DNA from: Haplomitrium mnioides
Lineage: Eukaryota > Marchantiophyta > Haplomitriopsida > Calobryales
Assembly (NCBI GenBank): GCA_049999725.1
Contig: JBNGIS010017702.1
Location: forward strand, 1-35,030
Length of the DNA: 35,030 bases
Reading direction: 5' to 3'
This document shows, piece after piece, positions 19,317-29,079 of the stretch. The translations under genes were made by a program, and so were the position numbers. Position 1 is the first letter of the stretch; the number at the start of each line of letters is the position of its first letter. The notes beneath the pieces were generated by a model, which saw only the letters and a list, made by a program, of their open reading frames with translations, was not told the origin of the DNA and did no database searches.

Positions 19317-21237
19317 TGTTTTCACCACTGAAGAGGTCCTGGCTACGATCAAGAAGCTACACAACAAAGCACCTGACTCCCTAGGGCTCCAAGCCCAAAT
19401 GCTGAAAAGAGGATCCCAACCCCTCTCCCAACCCATCACCAACCTTTTCAACCAGGTAATACAGACTGGATTCCCTGCAGAGTGGAAGCTCAACACTATC
19501 ATCCCAATCCACAAAGCTGGGGACAAAGGCCAACACTCGAACTATCGTACCATCATGCTCAGCCCTCTATTCCCGAAGCTCTTTGGGGCCACACTCAACT
19601 TCAAGAAAACACAATGGAGCGAAGCACAACAGCTACGAGCTCAAGGACAAGCAGGGTTTCGGGAGAATCACTCAACGACTGATCACCTGGTCACCATCTG
19701 CACCATCATTGAACAACATAGACGTGCTGGAGGTCTGTACTGCTGTTTCGTAGATTTCCAGAAAGCCTTTGACTCAGTTCCACACAACAAACTTTGGTCC
19801 AGATTACATGAGTTACACCTACCAACGGACTGGATCACGGCCATTCAGATCTTATATGAAGAAGTTTTGGCCTGTGTCCGCACACATCAGGGCATGTCAG
19901 AGCCTATCCATTGCAACATTGGTGTAAAGCAGGGCTGCCCACTCTCCCCCACCTTATTCGGCCTGTTCATTGACAAACTGGAGGCAGTTCTGGCCAATGT
20001 GGGAGCCCCTGCCCCCAATCTGCTAGCCCAGACCATTGGTATTCTCTTGTATGCAGATGACATAGTCCTCATGTCAACAACAAGGGTTGGACTCCAACAA
20101 CACCTAAAAACACTGGACGATTTCTGCAGCCAATCCGGCATGACTGTCAATATGAAGAAAACCAAGGTTCTGGTCTTTGGAAAATGGCTCACCACAGCAC
20201 AGAGGGATACTTTCAAGTTCAGGCAGGACAATGTCGAGGTGACGAACCAGTACACCTATTTGGGGATACCAATACATACCCAGAGAGGATGGGGCTTTGG
20301 AGCCGAGCGCAGGATTACAGCAGGTCTCGTCAGCTTATACCAATTGAACAGCTGGTGCAAGGCAAAAGACATATGGCATATACCCATGAGAATCGACCTC
20401 TTCCATACCTTCGTTGTTCCAACAGCAACATATGGAGCAGAAATATGGGGACCCTCTCTAACTCCGGCCATGTGGCTGAAACACGGTGAGAAACCCCTCA
20501 AGAGGTTCCTCACTAGACTAGCCAATGTACGCACCACCACACCTCTACACATCCTGGCAGCTGAATTTGGTATGATACCCATTGAGGCGCACGCAGTGAT
20601 GAAACTTGTCACATACCTACAATCGATCCAGGACACAACACCGACCAGATACCCAGCAATGGCTATGGAGGCATCTCGTCAGGCAGCCCCTGGAGACCCC
20701 ACAAATTGGTACAATCAATGCCAGAAATGGCTGAACAGATGGGGACTGGATATAGATGATCTTCCTAAAGAATCAGGAAAAGTGCTTATGGACCATCTCT
20801 CAACACATTACTTCACAGTCATATGGCAATCCTACAGTGCAGCATCCCGGACTATCAAGTACAAGGCGCTCGTCAACAACACTCCCTCAAGGCAAATCCA
20901 ACAATACTTGACGAGCAACATGTCACTTAAGCTGGTCCAGACCCTCACACAACTTCGTACTGGATCGCATCGATTGAGATGTGAAACAGCCAAATGGTCC
21001 AGGATCGACAACAAAGTCCAACCTGAGAAGCTGCTGTGCCTCCAATGCAATCTACAAGTCACGGAAGATGAACACCACATCATCTTTTGTTGCCCCAGAT
21101 ACTATGAAATCCGAGGAAGGTTTCATGGACTTTTTGTAGAACAGAATGGGACAGTACAACAATTTCTCAAATATCATGATCAACGCTGGCTGGCACTCTT
21201 CTTTCGGGAACTCATGCTGCTTAGATCTCAGAAATAG
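19240..21237 (+). CDS. LINE reverse transcriptase, open 665-codon frame, 5'-truncated
   Basis: Domains in order: NKAPDSLGLQAQMLKRG and IIPIHKAGD (RT blocks 0-1, residues about 40-95), NYRTIMLSPLFPKLF, CCFVDFQKAFDSVPHNKLW (motif A, D172), GVKQGCPLSPTLFGLFIDKL (motif B), LLYADDIVLMS (motif C, YADD at 271-274), SGMTVNMKKTKVLVFGK (motif D), TYLGIPI (motif E). A C-terminal zinc-binding motif follows, CLQC near residues 600-603, then EDEHHIIFCCPRY. The catalytic aspartates are intact. The true start is not at 19240: the upstream linker is in another frame (indel in the C run near 19285) and the endonuclease is missing, so this copy is not autonomous. The long open frame suggests a recent insertion. 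Confidence 0.9.
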   Translation: MVTSCTTLHQPHLTHPPWTNNKPTTDVFTTEEVLATIKKLHNKAPDSLGLQAQMLKRGSQPLSQPITNLFNQVIQTGFPAEWKLNTIIPIHKAGDKGQHSNYRTIMLSPLFPKLFGATLNFKKTQWSEAQQLRAQGQAGFRENHSTTDHLVTICTIIEQHRRAGGLYCCFVDFQKAFDSVPHNKLWSRLHELHLPTDWITAIQILYEEVLACVRTHQGMSEPIHCNIGVKQGCPLSPTLFGLFIDKLEAVLANVGAPAPNLLAQTIGILLYADDIVLMSTTRVGLQQHLKTLDDFCSQSGMTVNMKKTKVLVFGKWLTTAQRDTFKFRQDNVEVTNQYTYLGIPIHTQRGWGFGAERRITAGLVSLYQLNSWCKAKDIWHIPMRIDLFHTFVVPTATYGAEIWGPSLTPAMWLKHGEKPLKRFLTRLANVRTTTPLHILAAEFGMIPIEAHAVMKLVTYLQSIQDTTPTRYPAMAMEASRQAAPGDPTNWYNQCQKWLNRWGLDIDDLPKESGKVLMDHLSTHYFTVIWQSYSAASRTIKYKALVNNTPSRQIQQYLTSNMSLKLVQTLTQLRTGSHRLRCETAKWSRIDNKVQPEKLLCLQCNLQVTEDEHHIIFCCPRYYEIRGRFHGLFVEQNGTVQQFLKYHDQRWLALFFRELMLLRSQK

Positions 21238-21494
21238 GCAGATTAGACATAGAGACTAGAGGCGAGAGAGTGAGCATATGACTCACAAGCGGGTTTGTCC
21301 CCGCTCAACTGTTCTTAGTTTAACTTGTTTTAGCTTACTACTTTTTATTTTTGCACCCCTCCGCACTCTTGTGCGCATTGTACTCTCAGTCCTTATGGCC
21401 CTAGGGCTGGCTTGGGACTTTAATCTAATTCTATTCTATTCTATTCTGTCGGATTCTGTTCTACAAAAAGCGCATGATACCTTCCCCATATCTC

Positions 21495-23170
21495 ATAGTA
21501 CCTGGAGCAACAGAAGATGATGTGGTGTTCATGTTCTGTGACTGGTAGGTTCTACTGGAGGCACAAAAACTTCTCAGGTCGTATTTTGTTGTCAATCTTG
21601 GACCATTTGGCTGTTTCACATCTCAGTCGATGGGATCCAGTTCGAAGTTGTGTGAGGGTGTGGACCAAATTGAGTGACATGTTACTCGTCAAGTATTGCT
21701 GGATTTGCCTTGATGGAGTGTTGTTGATGAGCATGTTGTAATTGACAGTCAGGGATGCCGCACTGTAGGACTGCCATACGACCGTGAAGTAATGTGTTGA
21801 TAGATGATCCATGAGCGCAGTTCCTGATTGTTTAGGAAGATTCTCTATATCCATTCCCCATCTTTCTAGCCATTTCTGGCATTGATTGTGGATCTTCTGG
21901 GGCTGCCTGACGAGATGCCTCCATATCCATTGCTGCGTATCTGGACGGCATAGTATCCTGAATGGATTGTAGGTATGTGACAAGTTTCATCACGGTGTGT
22001 GCCTCAATGGGAAGCATACTAAATTCAGCTGCCAGGATGTGTAGAGGTGCGGTGGTGCATACGTTGGCTAAACCTCTTGAGGGGTTTCTCACCATGTTTC
22101 AGCCACATGGCAGGTGTTAGAGAGGGTCCCCATATTTCTGCTCCATATGTTGCTGTTGGAACAATGAAGGTATGAACGAGGTTGATTCTCATGGGTGTAT
22201 GCCATATGTCTTTTGTCTTGCACCAGCTGATCATTTGGTATAAGCTAACAAGACCTGCTGTAATCATGTGTTTGGCTCCAAAACTCCATTCTCTCTGGGT
22301 ATGTATTGGTATCTCCAAATAGGTGTACTGGTTTATCACTTCGACATTGTCCTGTCTGAACTTAAAAGTGTCCCTCCGTGCTGTGGTGAGCCATTTTCCA
22401 AAGATCAGGACCTTGGTTTTCTTCATATTGACAGTCATACCCGATTGGCTACAGAATCGGTCAAGTGCTTTTAGGTGTTGATGAAGTTCAGTGCTTGTTG
22501 TTGACATGAGGACGATGTCATCTGCATACAAGAGAATACCAATAGTCTGGGCTAGCAGATTGGGGGCAGGGGCTCCCATATTAACCAGTACTGTCTCCAG
22601 TTTGTTGATGAACAGACCGAATAAAGTGGGCAGCCCTGCTTGACACCAATGTTGCAATGGATAGCTCCGACAGACCCTAATGGGTACAGACACAGGCCAT
22701 AACTTCTTCATGTAAAATCTGGATGGTCATGATCCAGTCGGTTGGTAGGTGTAGCTCATGTACTCTGGACCAAGTTTGTTGTGTGGTACTGAGTCAAAAG
22801 CTTTCTGGAAATCTACAAAACAGCAGTGTAGACCTCCAGCACGTCTATGTTGCTCAGTGATGGTGTGGATGGTGACCAGATGGTCAGTCATTGAGTGATG
22901 CTCCCGAAACGCTGCTTGTCCTTGAGCTCGTAGCTGTTGTGTTTCGCTCCATTGTGTGACCTTGAAGTTGAGTGTGGCCCTGAAGAGCTTCGGGAATAGA
23001 GGGTTGAGCATGGTTGTGCGATAGCTAGAGTGCTGGTTTTTGTCCCCAGCTTTGTGGATTGGAATGATAGTATTGAGCTTCCATTCTGCAGGAATCCAGT
23101 TTGTATCACTTGATTGAATAGGTTGGTGATGGGCTGGAAGAGGGGTTTGGATCCTCTTTTAAGCATTTGG
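21495..23170 (-). pseudogene. RT frame of the minus-strand LINE, fragmented
   Basis: Four pieces match the plus-strand LINE protein in order, read right to left. They are the start of RT (23166-22888), motif A (23011-22727), motifs B to E (22711-22025, with LLYADDIVLMSTTSTE) and the C-terminal part (21983-21552). Frame changes fall near 23100, 22720 and 22000. Similarity to the plus copy is high but the frame is lost, so this is the older of the two. Confidence 0.87.
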
Positions 23171-23172
23171 GC

Positions 23173-23709
23173 TTAGAGCCCTAGGGAGTCAGGGGGTTTG
23201 TTGTGCAGCTTCTTGATCGTAGCCAGTACCTCTCCGGTGGTGAAGACATCTGTTGTAGGTTTGCTGTTGGTCTTTTGGGGCGGGGGGGGGGGAGGGCTAG
23301 GTGTGACTGATGCAGAGTGGTAGAGCATGTCACCATATTTCTTCGAGTCTTGTAGCTGAAGCTGGTGTTGCTGACCCTTGAGGGATGAGAAGAGCTTCTT
23401 TGGCTGACATTCTTGTCCAGTATGAGTTGTGGGAGTCTTTGTGCTATCCAGGTGCGATGTAGTTCTTTTCTGCATTTCTGCCAAGCGTGGAGTGCTTCTC
23501 GGATCGCTGTAGCTGGTGCCCTCTGTTTGATCGTTTTTTGTCCCTGGGATCGTGTTTCTCTTGCAATGTTGTTGAACCAGGGGTTGGAGTTCTGGCAAAG
23601 CTGAGCGACAGCCGCTGACTAGGGGTGAGGCGCACAGTCTGGATGCAAACATGTTGCCAGACCACAGCTCCCACTCCCATCGTCCACACATCATGTAGGA
23701 TGGCTTCAC
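23173..23709 (-). pseudogene. Minus-strand LINE segment upstream of RT
   Basis: Read right to left, it has ELQPLVQQHC (a shifted version of NPWFNN), then KKLFSSLKGQQHQLQLQDSK and TTDVFTTGEVLATIKKLHNK, matching the linker of the plus-strand copy. A run of G/C near 23280-23292 gives a proline stretch at the same place as the frameshift in the plus copy. Sequence between 23710 and 23850 is unassigned and may be further upstream LINE sequence. Confidence 0.75.
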
Positions 23710-24359
23710 CCGTCGAGCCTCTCCCTCTGATCCCTCAACCTCACCGGCAGCCTCCTCTTTGAGAGTGTTTCCAACTCACCACCCCTCTTCCTCCAAGCTC
23801 TCCCAGACTCCCACAAGCCCTCTCCTCCCAATGGCATCCATTTCCATTCCTACCTCTTTTTTTTTTTTGGGACACGAAGTAAAAACTTTATTTCCACACA
23901 TCAAATACAACTGCTGAAGAGGCAAAACATCAAAGTATGGACTAAAACAGCAAACCACTCCCTCAAAGGTAGCCAAGTCAAGACACAAAGGTGTCCAGCA
24001 ACAGCTACATGCCAATAGAACCTATCACAAGTCCTCCTAAAGTACATTGCTAGCCCTAGGCCATCAATCCAAAATATTATCAACAAATATAACCAAAGGA
24101 AACTTTATAGACACTCCAGTCCATGAATTAATAGCCTGATACACAATCAAATCTCTGGTTCCATGGAAAGCCTAGAGGGAATTACACTATGATGCATTGA
24201 ATCATCCTCTGAAGACATTTCCAAGAAAATGGGATCTCCTCCAGAATTTCCTTTGCCACTAATTCCAGGTTTGAGGACAAGGTTTTTAAGGACCTCGTCT
24301 GGTACACTGTAGCCAGACTAGTAGCTTTCCCTGGTACTGTTGAGCCTTGCAGCCTGCTG

Positions 24360-25257
24360 TGTTGGAAATGTATCTTTGCTGCTGTATAGATAATAACTAA
24401 CACATTGCTAGTTATGACTAGAATAGCTAGGTTTTGTTAGTTTAGTTAATTTGTAAAGGCTGCCAAGTGTCAGCAGCACAGGGCCCCCCCGCCCACCCCC
24501 CCTTTATGTGACATTTTTGTCACTGAGGAGATTACGAGGAGCTACGTGCATGTGTGCACAATTTCGTCGAGGAGATCATAACATGAACACGATGGAAGTT
24601 ACGAGGGGATTTCCTTGTATAAATATTCAGAGGCTCCCCCATTGGGAAGTATCCTCAGCAAACCATATTTCCTGTTCAGATTCTTCTTCCTGTTCTCATT
24701 CTTGGCTCCATATTCGTGAAGATTGCAGCGTTGCGATCTTGTATGCTGCATCTTCTGCTTATCGCGTTTGGAGCAGTGGCAGTGTTTTCGATAGGCAAGC
24801 TTACTTCGTGAGAAGGTTGCAAGTTCGCAAGAAAGCTGCGAATTGTGAGGTGGTGAATATCTAGAATCGAAGAACAGGAACTGAGTTCCCGTTTTCGATT
24901 CTCCTCCAGAGTCGAGTTTTCGTTTTTGAGCCATCGAAAATCGATTGTTGCAGGGGCAGTGTTTTCGACGGGCAAGCTTACTGGGGAAATGGCATCTTGT
25001 CATAGACACGATTTCCTCCCTATTCGAAGCTGACTTCTGGTGCATCGCAACCTGACTCACGGCTTGTGATTCTGATTTGTGCTGTCTCCTTCGACACACA
25101 TTTGGTGTGTTCATTTGCGATTTCTGGCGTCTTCTGCAAGTTGCGATTTTGGGTTTGGATGCCAGCGACCCACATTCTGCATATCGCGATTTCGAGTGTC
25201 TCTCTTGAATGCCAGTGGCCTCAACTCTTCAGGTGGAATTCGTTTTACTTTCTATTA
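24360..25257 (+). repeat. Solo LTR (LTR-A family), 898 bp, with 5-bp target duplication
   Basis: The host element is interrupted between tgctg (24355-24359) and tgctg (25258-25262), a perfect 5-bp duplication. Removing the insert restores the sequence seen in copy B (cttgctgcctgtagc, near 26874). The LTR starts TGTTGGAAAT and ends TTCTATTA, so its right end lacks the usual CA. A TATA box (gtataaatattc, near 24617) suggests its promoter. No internal region is present, so it is a solo LTR formed by recombination. Related sequence is found in reverse at 1-605. Start and tail are copia-like, but the family is not proven. Confidence 0.85.
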
Positions 25258-25582
25258 TGCTGCATGTAGCCCTATTTGCCACAACTGTTTTCAGTTTGTT
25301 GCGCTGTGTGTACCTCTTTATGTGCTTTTCCCACTTGTTCTCGCCTCCACTGCTATTAACACTCAAGCTTCTGTCATGGCTTTGGTCTCTTCAGCTTGGC
25401 TGATTTGGAAATCTGGTGTCCCTTCCGACCCCAACTTCTCACTTGTACCAATATCCATCTCATTTACATCCAGAGGAGCATCTGAGCTAGTCTCTGGTGC
25501 AGCCCCTGTCACCCTCCGCCTTCTTGGATGAGGTATCGCAGAGGACCTCCTCCCTAAACTGGTCGAGATGTTGTGTTGATCG

Positions 25583-26365
25583 TCACCAAGATTCTGTCAG
25601 GGGAATCGCCTCTGCCTGATCTGTGGATTCTGCCTCTTCTGCTGGGGAGTGCCTTCCTTTTTCTTTGAACTTTTTTGATGCAGACGGAGAAGCATCTGGA
25701 CTCAGAGAAGGTACCCTATTGGCATGTGAGATGACCTCACCCCTCATTTTGTGGGAAAATCCACAGGCATTCCTTCTAGGACATTTTCCAACTAGGTGAT
25801 CAGTGCTCTTGCAGAGGAAGCATCCAAGAGGGATTCCGTCATACTCAAACCTCTTGGGAGTGGGTCCCTGGTACACAATAGCTCCAAGACTGGACTCACT
25901 CCTTTGGATGTGTCAAGCTGAACACAGAATCTGACATGCATCCAGTCAGGACTGAAGGGACATGAATGCATTTGCCAAAGAGGCTAGCAATCATAGGCAG
26001 CTGATTGAGTAGCTCTTCAGGTTGGGACCACAGCTTGTTCAGCCAGTGGGTCAAAACTTTGGTCACCATGGTTGGAAGATACATTCATACTCTTCAAGGA
26101 GAAGGGTATTCCAGTAAGGAGTTTGGTTCTGACATTTTCTTCTTTTGCCAACACCAGAAAAAAACCTTTACCAATCATCCTGAGGACTGTTGCCTTCCAT
26201 CCTTTCTGCGCATTAACTTTCCCAAACTAGTCAGAAATTTCCTTGAGGTCTGGGAAAAGCTCCTGAAATGTCTAATGAGCAGCCTCTTCCTAAGCTGATC
26301 AGAAGTGAGTGAACATAGATCCTGATCAACCTTGAACACTTTTGGAGGCAAGGAAATAGTCTCAA
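25583..26365 (-). pseudogene. L1-like ORF1, copy A (knuckle and upstream part)
   Basis: The segment 25876-25583 reads RFEYDGIPLGCFLCKSTDHL and VGKCPR, a CX2CX4HX4C zinc knuckle typical of plant L1 ORF1. The more upstream part (to about 26365) includes MYLPTMVTKVLTHWLNKLWS, LPMIASLFGKCIHVPSVL and SDQLRKRLLIRHFRSF, collinear with copy B. Frames are broken at several places, so it is not translated as one protein. Confidence 0.75.
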
Positions 26366-26663
26366 TTTTGCCTTTTTTTTGACAGGAAGTAAAAACTTTA
26401 TTTCCACACATCAAATACAACTGCTGAGGTGGCAAAACTTCAAAGTCTGGACTAAAGCAAACCACTCCCTCAAAAGTAGCCAAGTCGGGACACAAAGGTG
26501 TCCAGTGACAGCTACAAGCCAATGAAATCTATCACAGGTCCTCCTAAAGTAGATCACTAGCCCTAGGCTGTCAATCCAAAATATTATCAACATCTATAAC
26601 CCATCTATAACCAAAGGAAACTTCAGACTCACTAGTCCCTCTAATTAATAGCCTGATACATCA

Positions 26664-28327
26664 TCAAATCTCTGGTTCCATGGATAGCCCAGAGGGAATT
26701 ACACTATGATGCAGTGAATCATCCTCTGGAGACATTTCCAAGAGAATGAAACCTTCCTCCAGAATTTCCTTTGCCAGGATGTCCTGTTTTGAAGACGAGG
26801 GTTTTGAGGACCTTGTCCGGCACACTGTGGTCAGACTAGTAGCTTTCCCTGATACTGTCGAGCCTTGTGGCTTGCTGCCTGTAGCTCGATTTGCCACCAC
26901 CGATTTCATCTTTTCACGCAGTGTATACCTCTTTGTGACCTTTTCCCACTTGTACTCACATGATCAGGAGCAGCCTCCTCTGCTGTTAACACTTGGGCTT
27001 CTGCCGTGGCTTTGGTCACTTCAGCTTGGACCATCTCATTTACAACCAGAGGAGCATCTGAGCTAGTCACTTGTATGTCCGTACATCAACTTGGAAACCC
27101 CCTGACACCCTCAGCACTACTGCCCCCGTCTGTCCTTGTGCTGGTGTAGGGTTGACTGAGTCCTTCCTCCCTGGACCGGTACTGGTTTCACAGTCTTCTT
27201 GCACTAGATCCATACAACAAATCTCTGTGGGTGAACTTGCTTCACCCTGATTTCTGTCCTCCACCCTGTGTGCTGACGAGTGCCTTCCTTGATCCTCCGT
27301 CTTTTGTGTCACAGATGGAGAAGTGCGAGGACTCAGTGAAGGTATCTTACTGCCCTGCCTGAGGGCCTCCCCCCTCTTTTTCTGGGCAAAACCAGGGGCA
27401 TTCCCTCGAGGACATTCCCCGACCAGGTGCACTGTGCTCCTGCAGATGAAGCATCTGAGAGGTATGCCATCATATTCTACCTCCTGGGAGTAGGTGCCCT
27501 GGGGGCACAATAGTTGCAAGGTCGGACTCACCCCTTTGGATGTGTCCAGCTGAACACAGAATCTAACATACATCATATCAAGAAGTGAAGGGACATAAAT
27601 GCAACTGCCAAAGAGGCTGGCAATCATTGGCAGCTGATTGCGTAGCTCTTCAGGAAAGAATGGCAAGGTAGGTTTGCTCCTTCAAGGGGTCAAACTTAGG
27701 TCTCCGAGGTTGGAAAATGCATCTCATACTCTTCATAAGTAAAGGTTCCCCCGTAAGAAGCATAGATCTGACTCCGTCTGCTTCTGCGGAAGCCAGAAAA
27801 AAACCTTGCCTAAGAGCCTGAGCACTGAGGCCTTCCAACCCTTCTATTCACAAATTTTTCCAAACCATGCCGAAATCTCCTTTAGGCCAGGGAAGAAGCT
27901 CCTGAACCGACCGATGAGCAGCCTCTTCCTAAGCTGATCTGTGGTTAGCGCGCATAAATTCTGAACACCTTATTAGGTAAGGAAGTTATATTCTTCCTCT
28001 GGCCCTGTGCCTCCTGGCTCATGTGTTTACCAGGTACTGAGGGGGCATTGGATGTGCCGGGTTCTGAGAGCACTTCTTTTCCTGAGCGTGGTCCAGGTCT
28101 CCATGGAGCTGCCTTAGACATAAGGGAATTAGAAGATCCTCAGGNNNNNNNNNNTCTCCATGGAGCTGCCTTAGACATAAGGGAATTAGAAGATCCTCAG
28201 GACTGGCTTCCATAAGAACCTTTCTCAGCTGGCGAGCAGATAAAAAACCTTCGAACTTGTGAAAGTGCAAAACTATACTATGCCTTTCAAGCTCACAATC
28301 GCCTCTCCTCGATGCCTTGATCTCCAC
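26664..28327 (-). pseudogene. L1-like ORF1 (DUF4283-like plus CCHC), copy B
   Basis: From the N-terminus: MEIKASRRGDCELERHSIVL (28327), LRKVLMEASPEDLLIPLCLR, then after a stop near 28020 TTDQLRKRLLIGRFRSFFPG. Next come a DUF4283-like stretch around 27840-27650 (RQGFFLASAEADGVRSMLL), NQLPMIASLFGSCIYVPSLL, the knuckle CFICRSTVHLVGEC (about 27444) and a charged C-terminal tail ending at 26664 (AKEILEEGFILLEMSPEDDS). Several frameshifts and stops break it. ORF1 of plant L1s binds RNA; the family call rests on domain order and the knuckle. Confidence 0.75.
28098..28201. other. Assembly gap: 47-bp perfect duplication around 10 Ns
   Basis: Bases 28098-28144 and 28155-28201 are identical (47 bp, starting tctccatggagctgcc), separated only by 10 Ns. 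That is what unmerged overlapping contig ends look like. The true sequence is probably a single copy. The duplication inserts a false segment into the ORF1 N-terminal region of copy B. Confidence 0.9.
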
Positions 28328-28330
28328 GTA

Positions 28331-29079
28331 AAGGCTCTCCTATTTACTTGAAGGAAGCTTGATTCCTCACGATTTCCATCCAGGGAAGCAGGCTTTCATG
28401 AACCATCATGAGAAAAAAGGACTATTCGTTTTACGGCTCGCAACTCCAGCGGTCACTAGCCAAACGCCCACAGCACCAGCATGCGCAAACCTCACCTGAA
28501 GGCTGTCCTACTTGCCTAAACCAAGCTCAGGACTACTCCCGTTTTTCTGCAACCCACAACACCAGCCTTCACGAATCCTCATGGGCAATGACAGGATTTT
28601 GAGCCCCCCACACCAGCGTTCGCGATTATTTGCGAACCCTCACCAGCAACGTGAGATGGTGCTTTGAATGCCAACCTCAACTCATGCTCGTGGGCCCATA
28701 ATCTGATGGAAAGTAAGAACGATTTTCCTCATGAAGAGTAGAAGACACTGAGAACGATTTTCCATGTGAAGAGTTGAAAATGCTGGTGTTCGGAGAAAGA
28801 AGTACAAATCATGTTTACAGATGTAGACCCGAAATCATGATATGCAACAGAAGGGACGCCTCCACCTGAAGAAGCTATATGCAAAGTTGTATTTGCAGTG
28901 CCATATGACGTCGGCACTCAAACTGCGATTGTCAGAATGAGCAGAAAAAAGGGGTTGCCGGGATGAATGCTCGAAGCTGCGATATGCTCGATATGGATGC
29001 AGACGGGGATCATGAACGATGGTGGCGTATGTATGTGTTTCTGAGGATCAATGAGCAACCTTCTTTCCCGCACCTTCTC
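28331..29079. other. Unassigned sequence between two LINEs
   Basis: About 750 bp with no domain in either strand. It may include the 5' UTR of ORF1-only copy B. Short words resembling LTR-A (ttgaatgcca followed by cctcaactc near 28666-28682, and a tcgcgatta word near 28620) suggest a degraded LTR-A piece, but similarity is weak. Confidence 0.4.

Larger units (their letters stand above)
18793..21446 (+). mobile_element. Plus-strand LINE, 5'-truncated, inserted in a minus-strand relative
   Basis: It begins at about 18793 inside the region before RT and ends with a 3' UTR (21238-21420) and an (ATTCT)n tail (about 21423-21446). A poly(A) tail is absent; a short tandem-repeat tail is typical of RTE/L2-type LINEs and unlike plant L1. 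It lacks the endonuclease, so it is 5'-truncated. The outer LINE reads continuously across the insertion with no clear target-site duplication. The RT is not of the usual plant L1 type; the clade cannot be fixed by eye. Confidence 0.88.
18503..23709 (-). mobile_element. Minus-strand LINE with (ATTCT)-type tail, split by a plus-strand copy of its own family
   Basis: Its 3' piece is 18503-18792: a TTGAA-like tail, 3' UTR and the last few dozen codons in reverse. Its 5' piece is 21447-23709. The pieces match consecutive parts of the plus-strand LINE at 18793-21446: the left piece stops at aaattgttgcac (18781-18792) and the right piece resumes at tgtcggattctg (21447-21458), the next bases of the family sequence. 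RT motifs survive in fragments (YADDIVLMS within 22711-22025, FVDFQKAFDSVPHNK within 23011-22727), but stops and frameshifts break the frame. The element's upstream limit is about 23709; the endonuclease region is not recognised. Confidence 0.88.
23857..26372 (-). mobile_element. ORF1-only L1-like element, copy A, split by a solo LTR
   Basis: From left to right: a poly(T) run (23857-23868, the poly(A) tail in reverse), a 3' end with AATAAA on the minus strand, a UTR of about 300 bp, and the C-terminus of ORF1 (to 24359). The solo LTR follows (24360-25257), then the rest of ORF1 with a CCHC knuckle (25583-25876) and upstream ORF1 sequence to about 26372. No endonuclease or RT lies between the 3' UTR and ORF1. 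Copy B has the same structure. Copy A ends exactly where the poly(T) of copy B starts, which suggests copy B inserted into it or the 5' part was lost. Confidence 0.8.
26373..28330 (-). mobile_element. ORF1-only L1-like element, copy B
   Basis: It begins at a poly(T) run (26373-26380), then the AATAAA-bearing 3' end and about 280 bp of UTR like those of copy A. ORF1 follows from its C-terminal stop at 26664 to a probable start near 28327. ORF2 is absent, as in copy A. The 5' limit is unclear: sequence after 28330 has no match I recognise. The 10-N gap lies in the ORF1 N-terminal part. The tail resembles that of the L1 at 29080, in that both carry AATAAAGT just before the poly(A). Confidence 0.8.

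Noticed and set aside
18503-21446. Twin-priming 5' inversion as the cause of the inverted LINE end
   Set aside because: Twin priming inverts an upstream part of the same copy. Here the inverted piece is the 3' end, and its missing partner is found at 21447, so nesting explains it better.
28141-28201. Short tandem duplication as a biological repeat or CRISPR-like unit
   Set aside because: Identity is perfect and the two copies are separated only by Ns, which is the mark of an unmerged assembly overlap.
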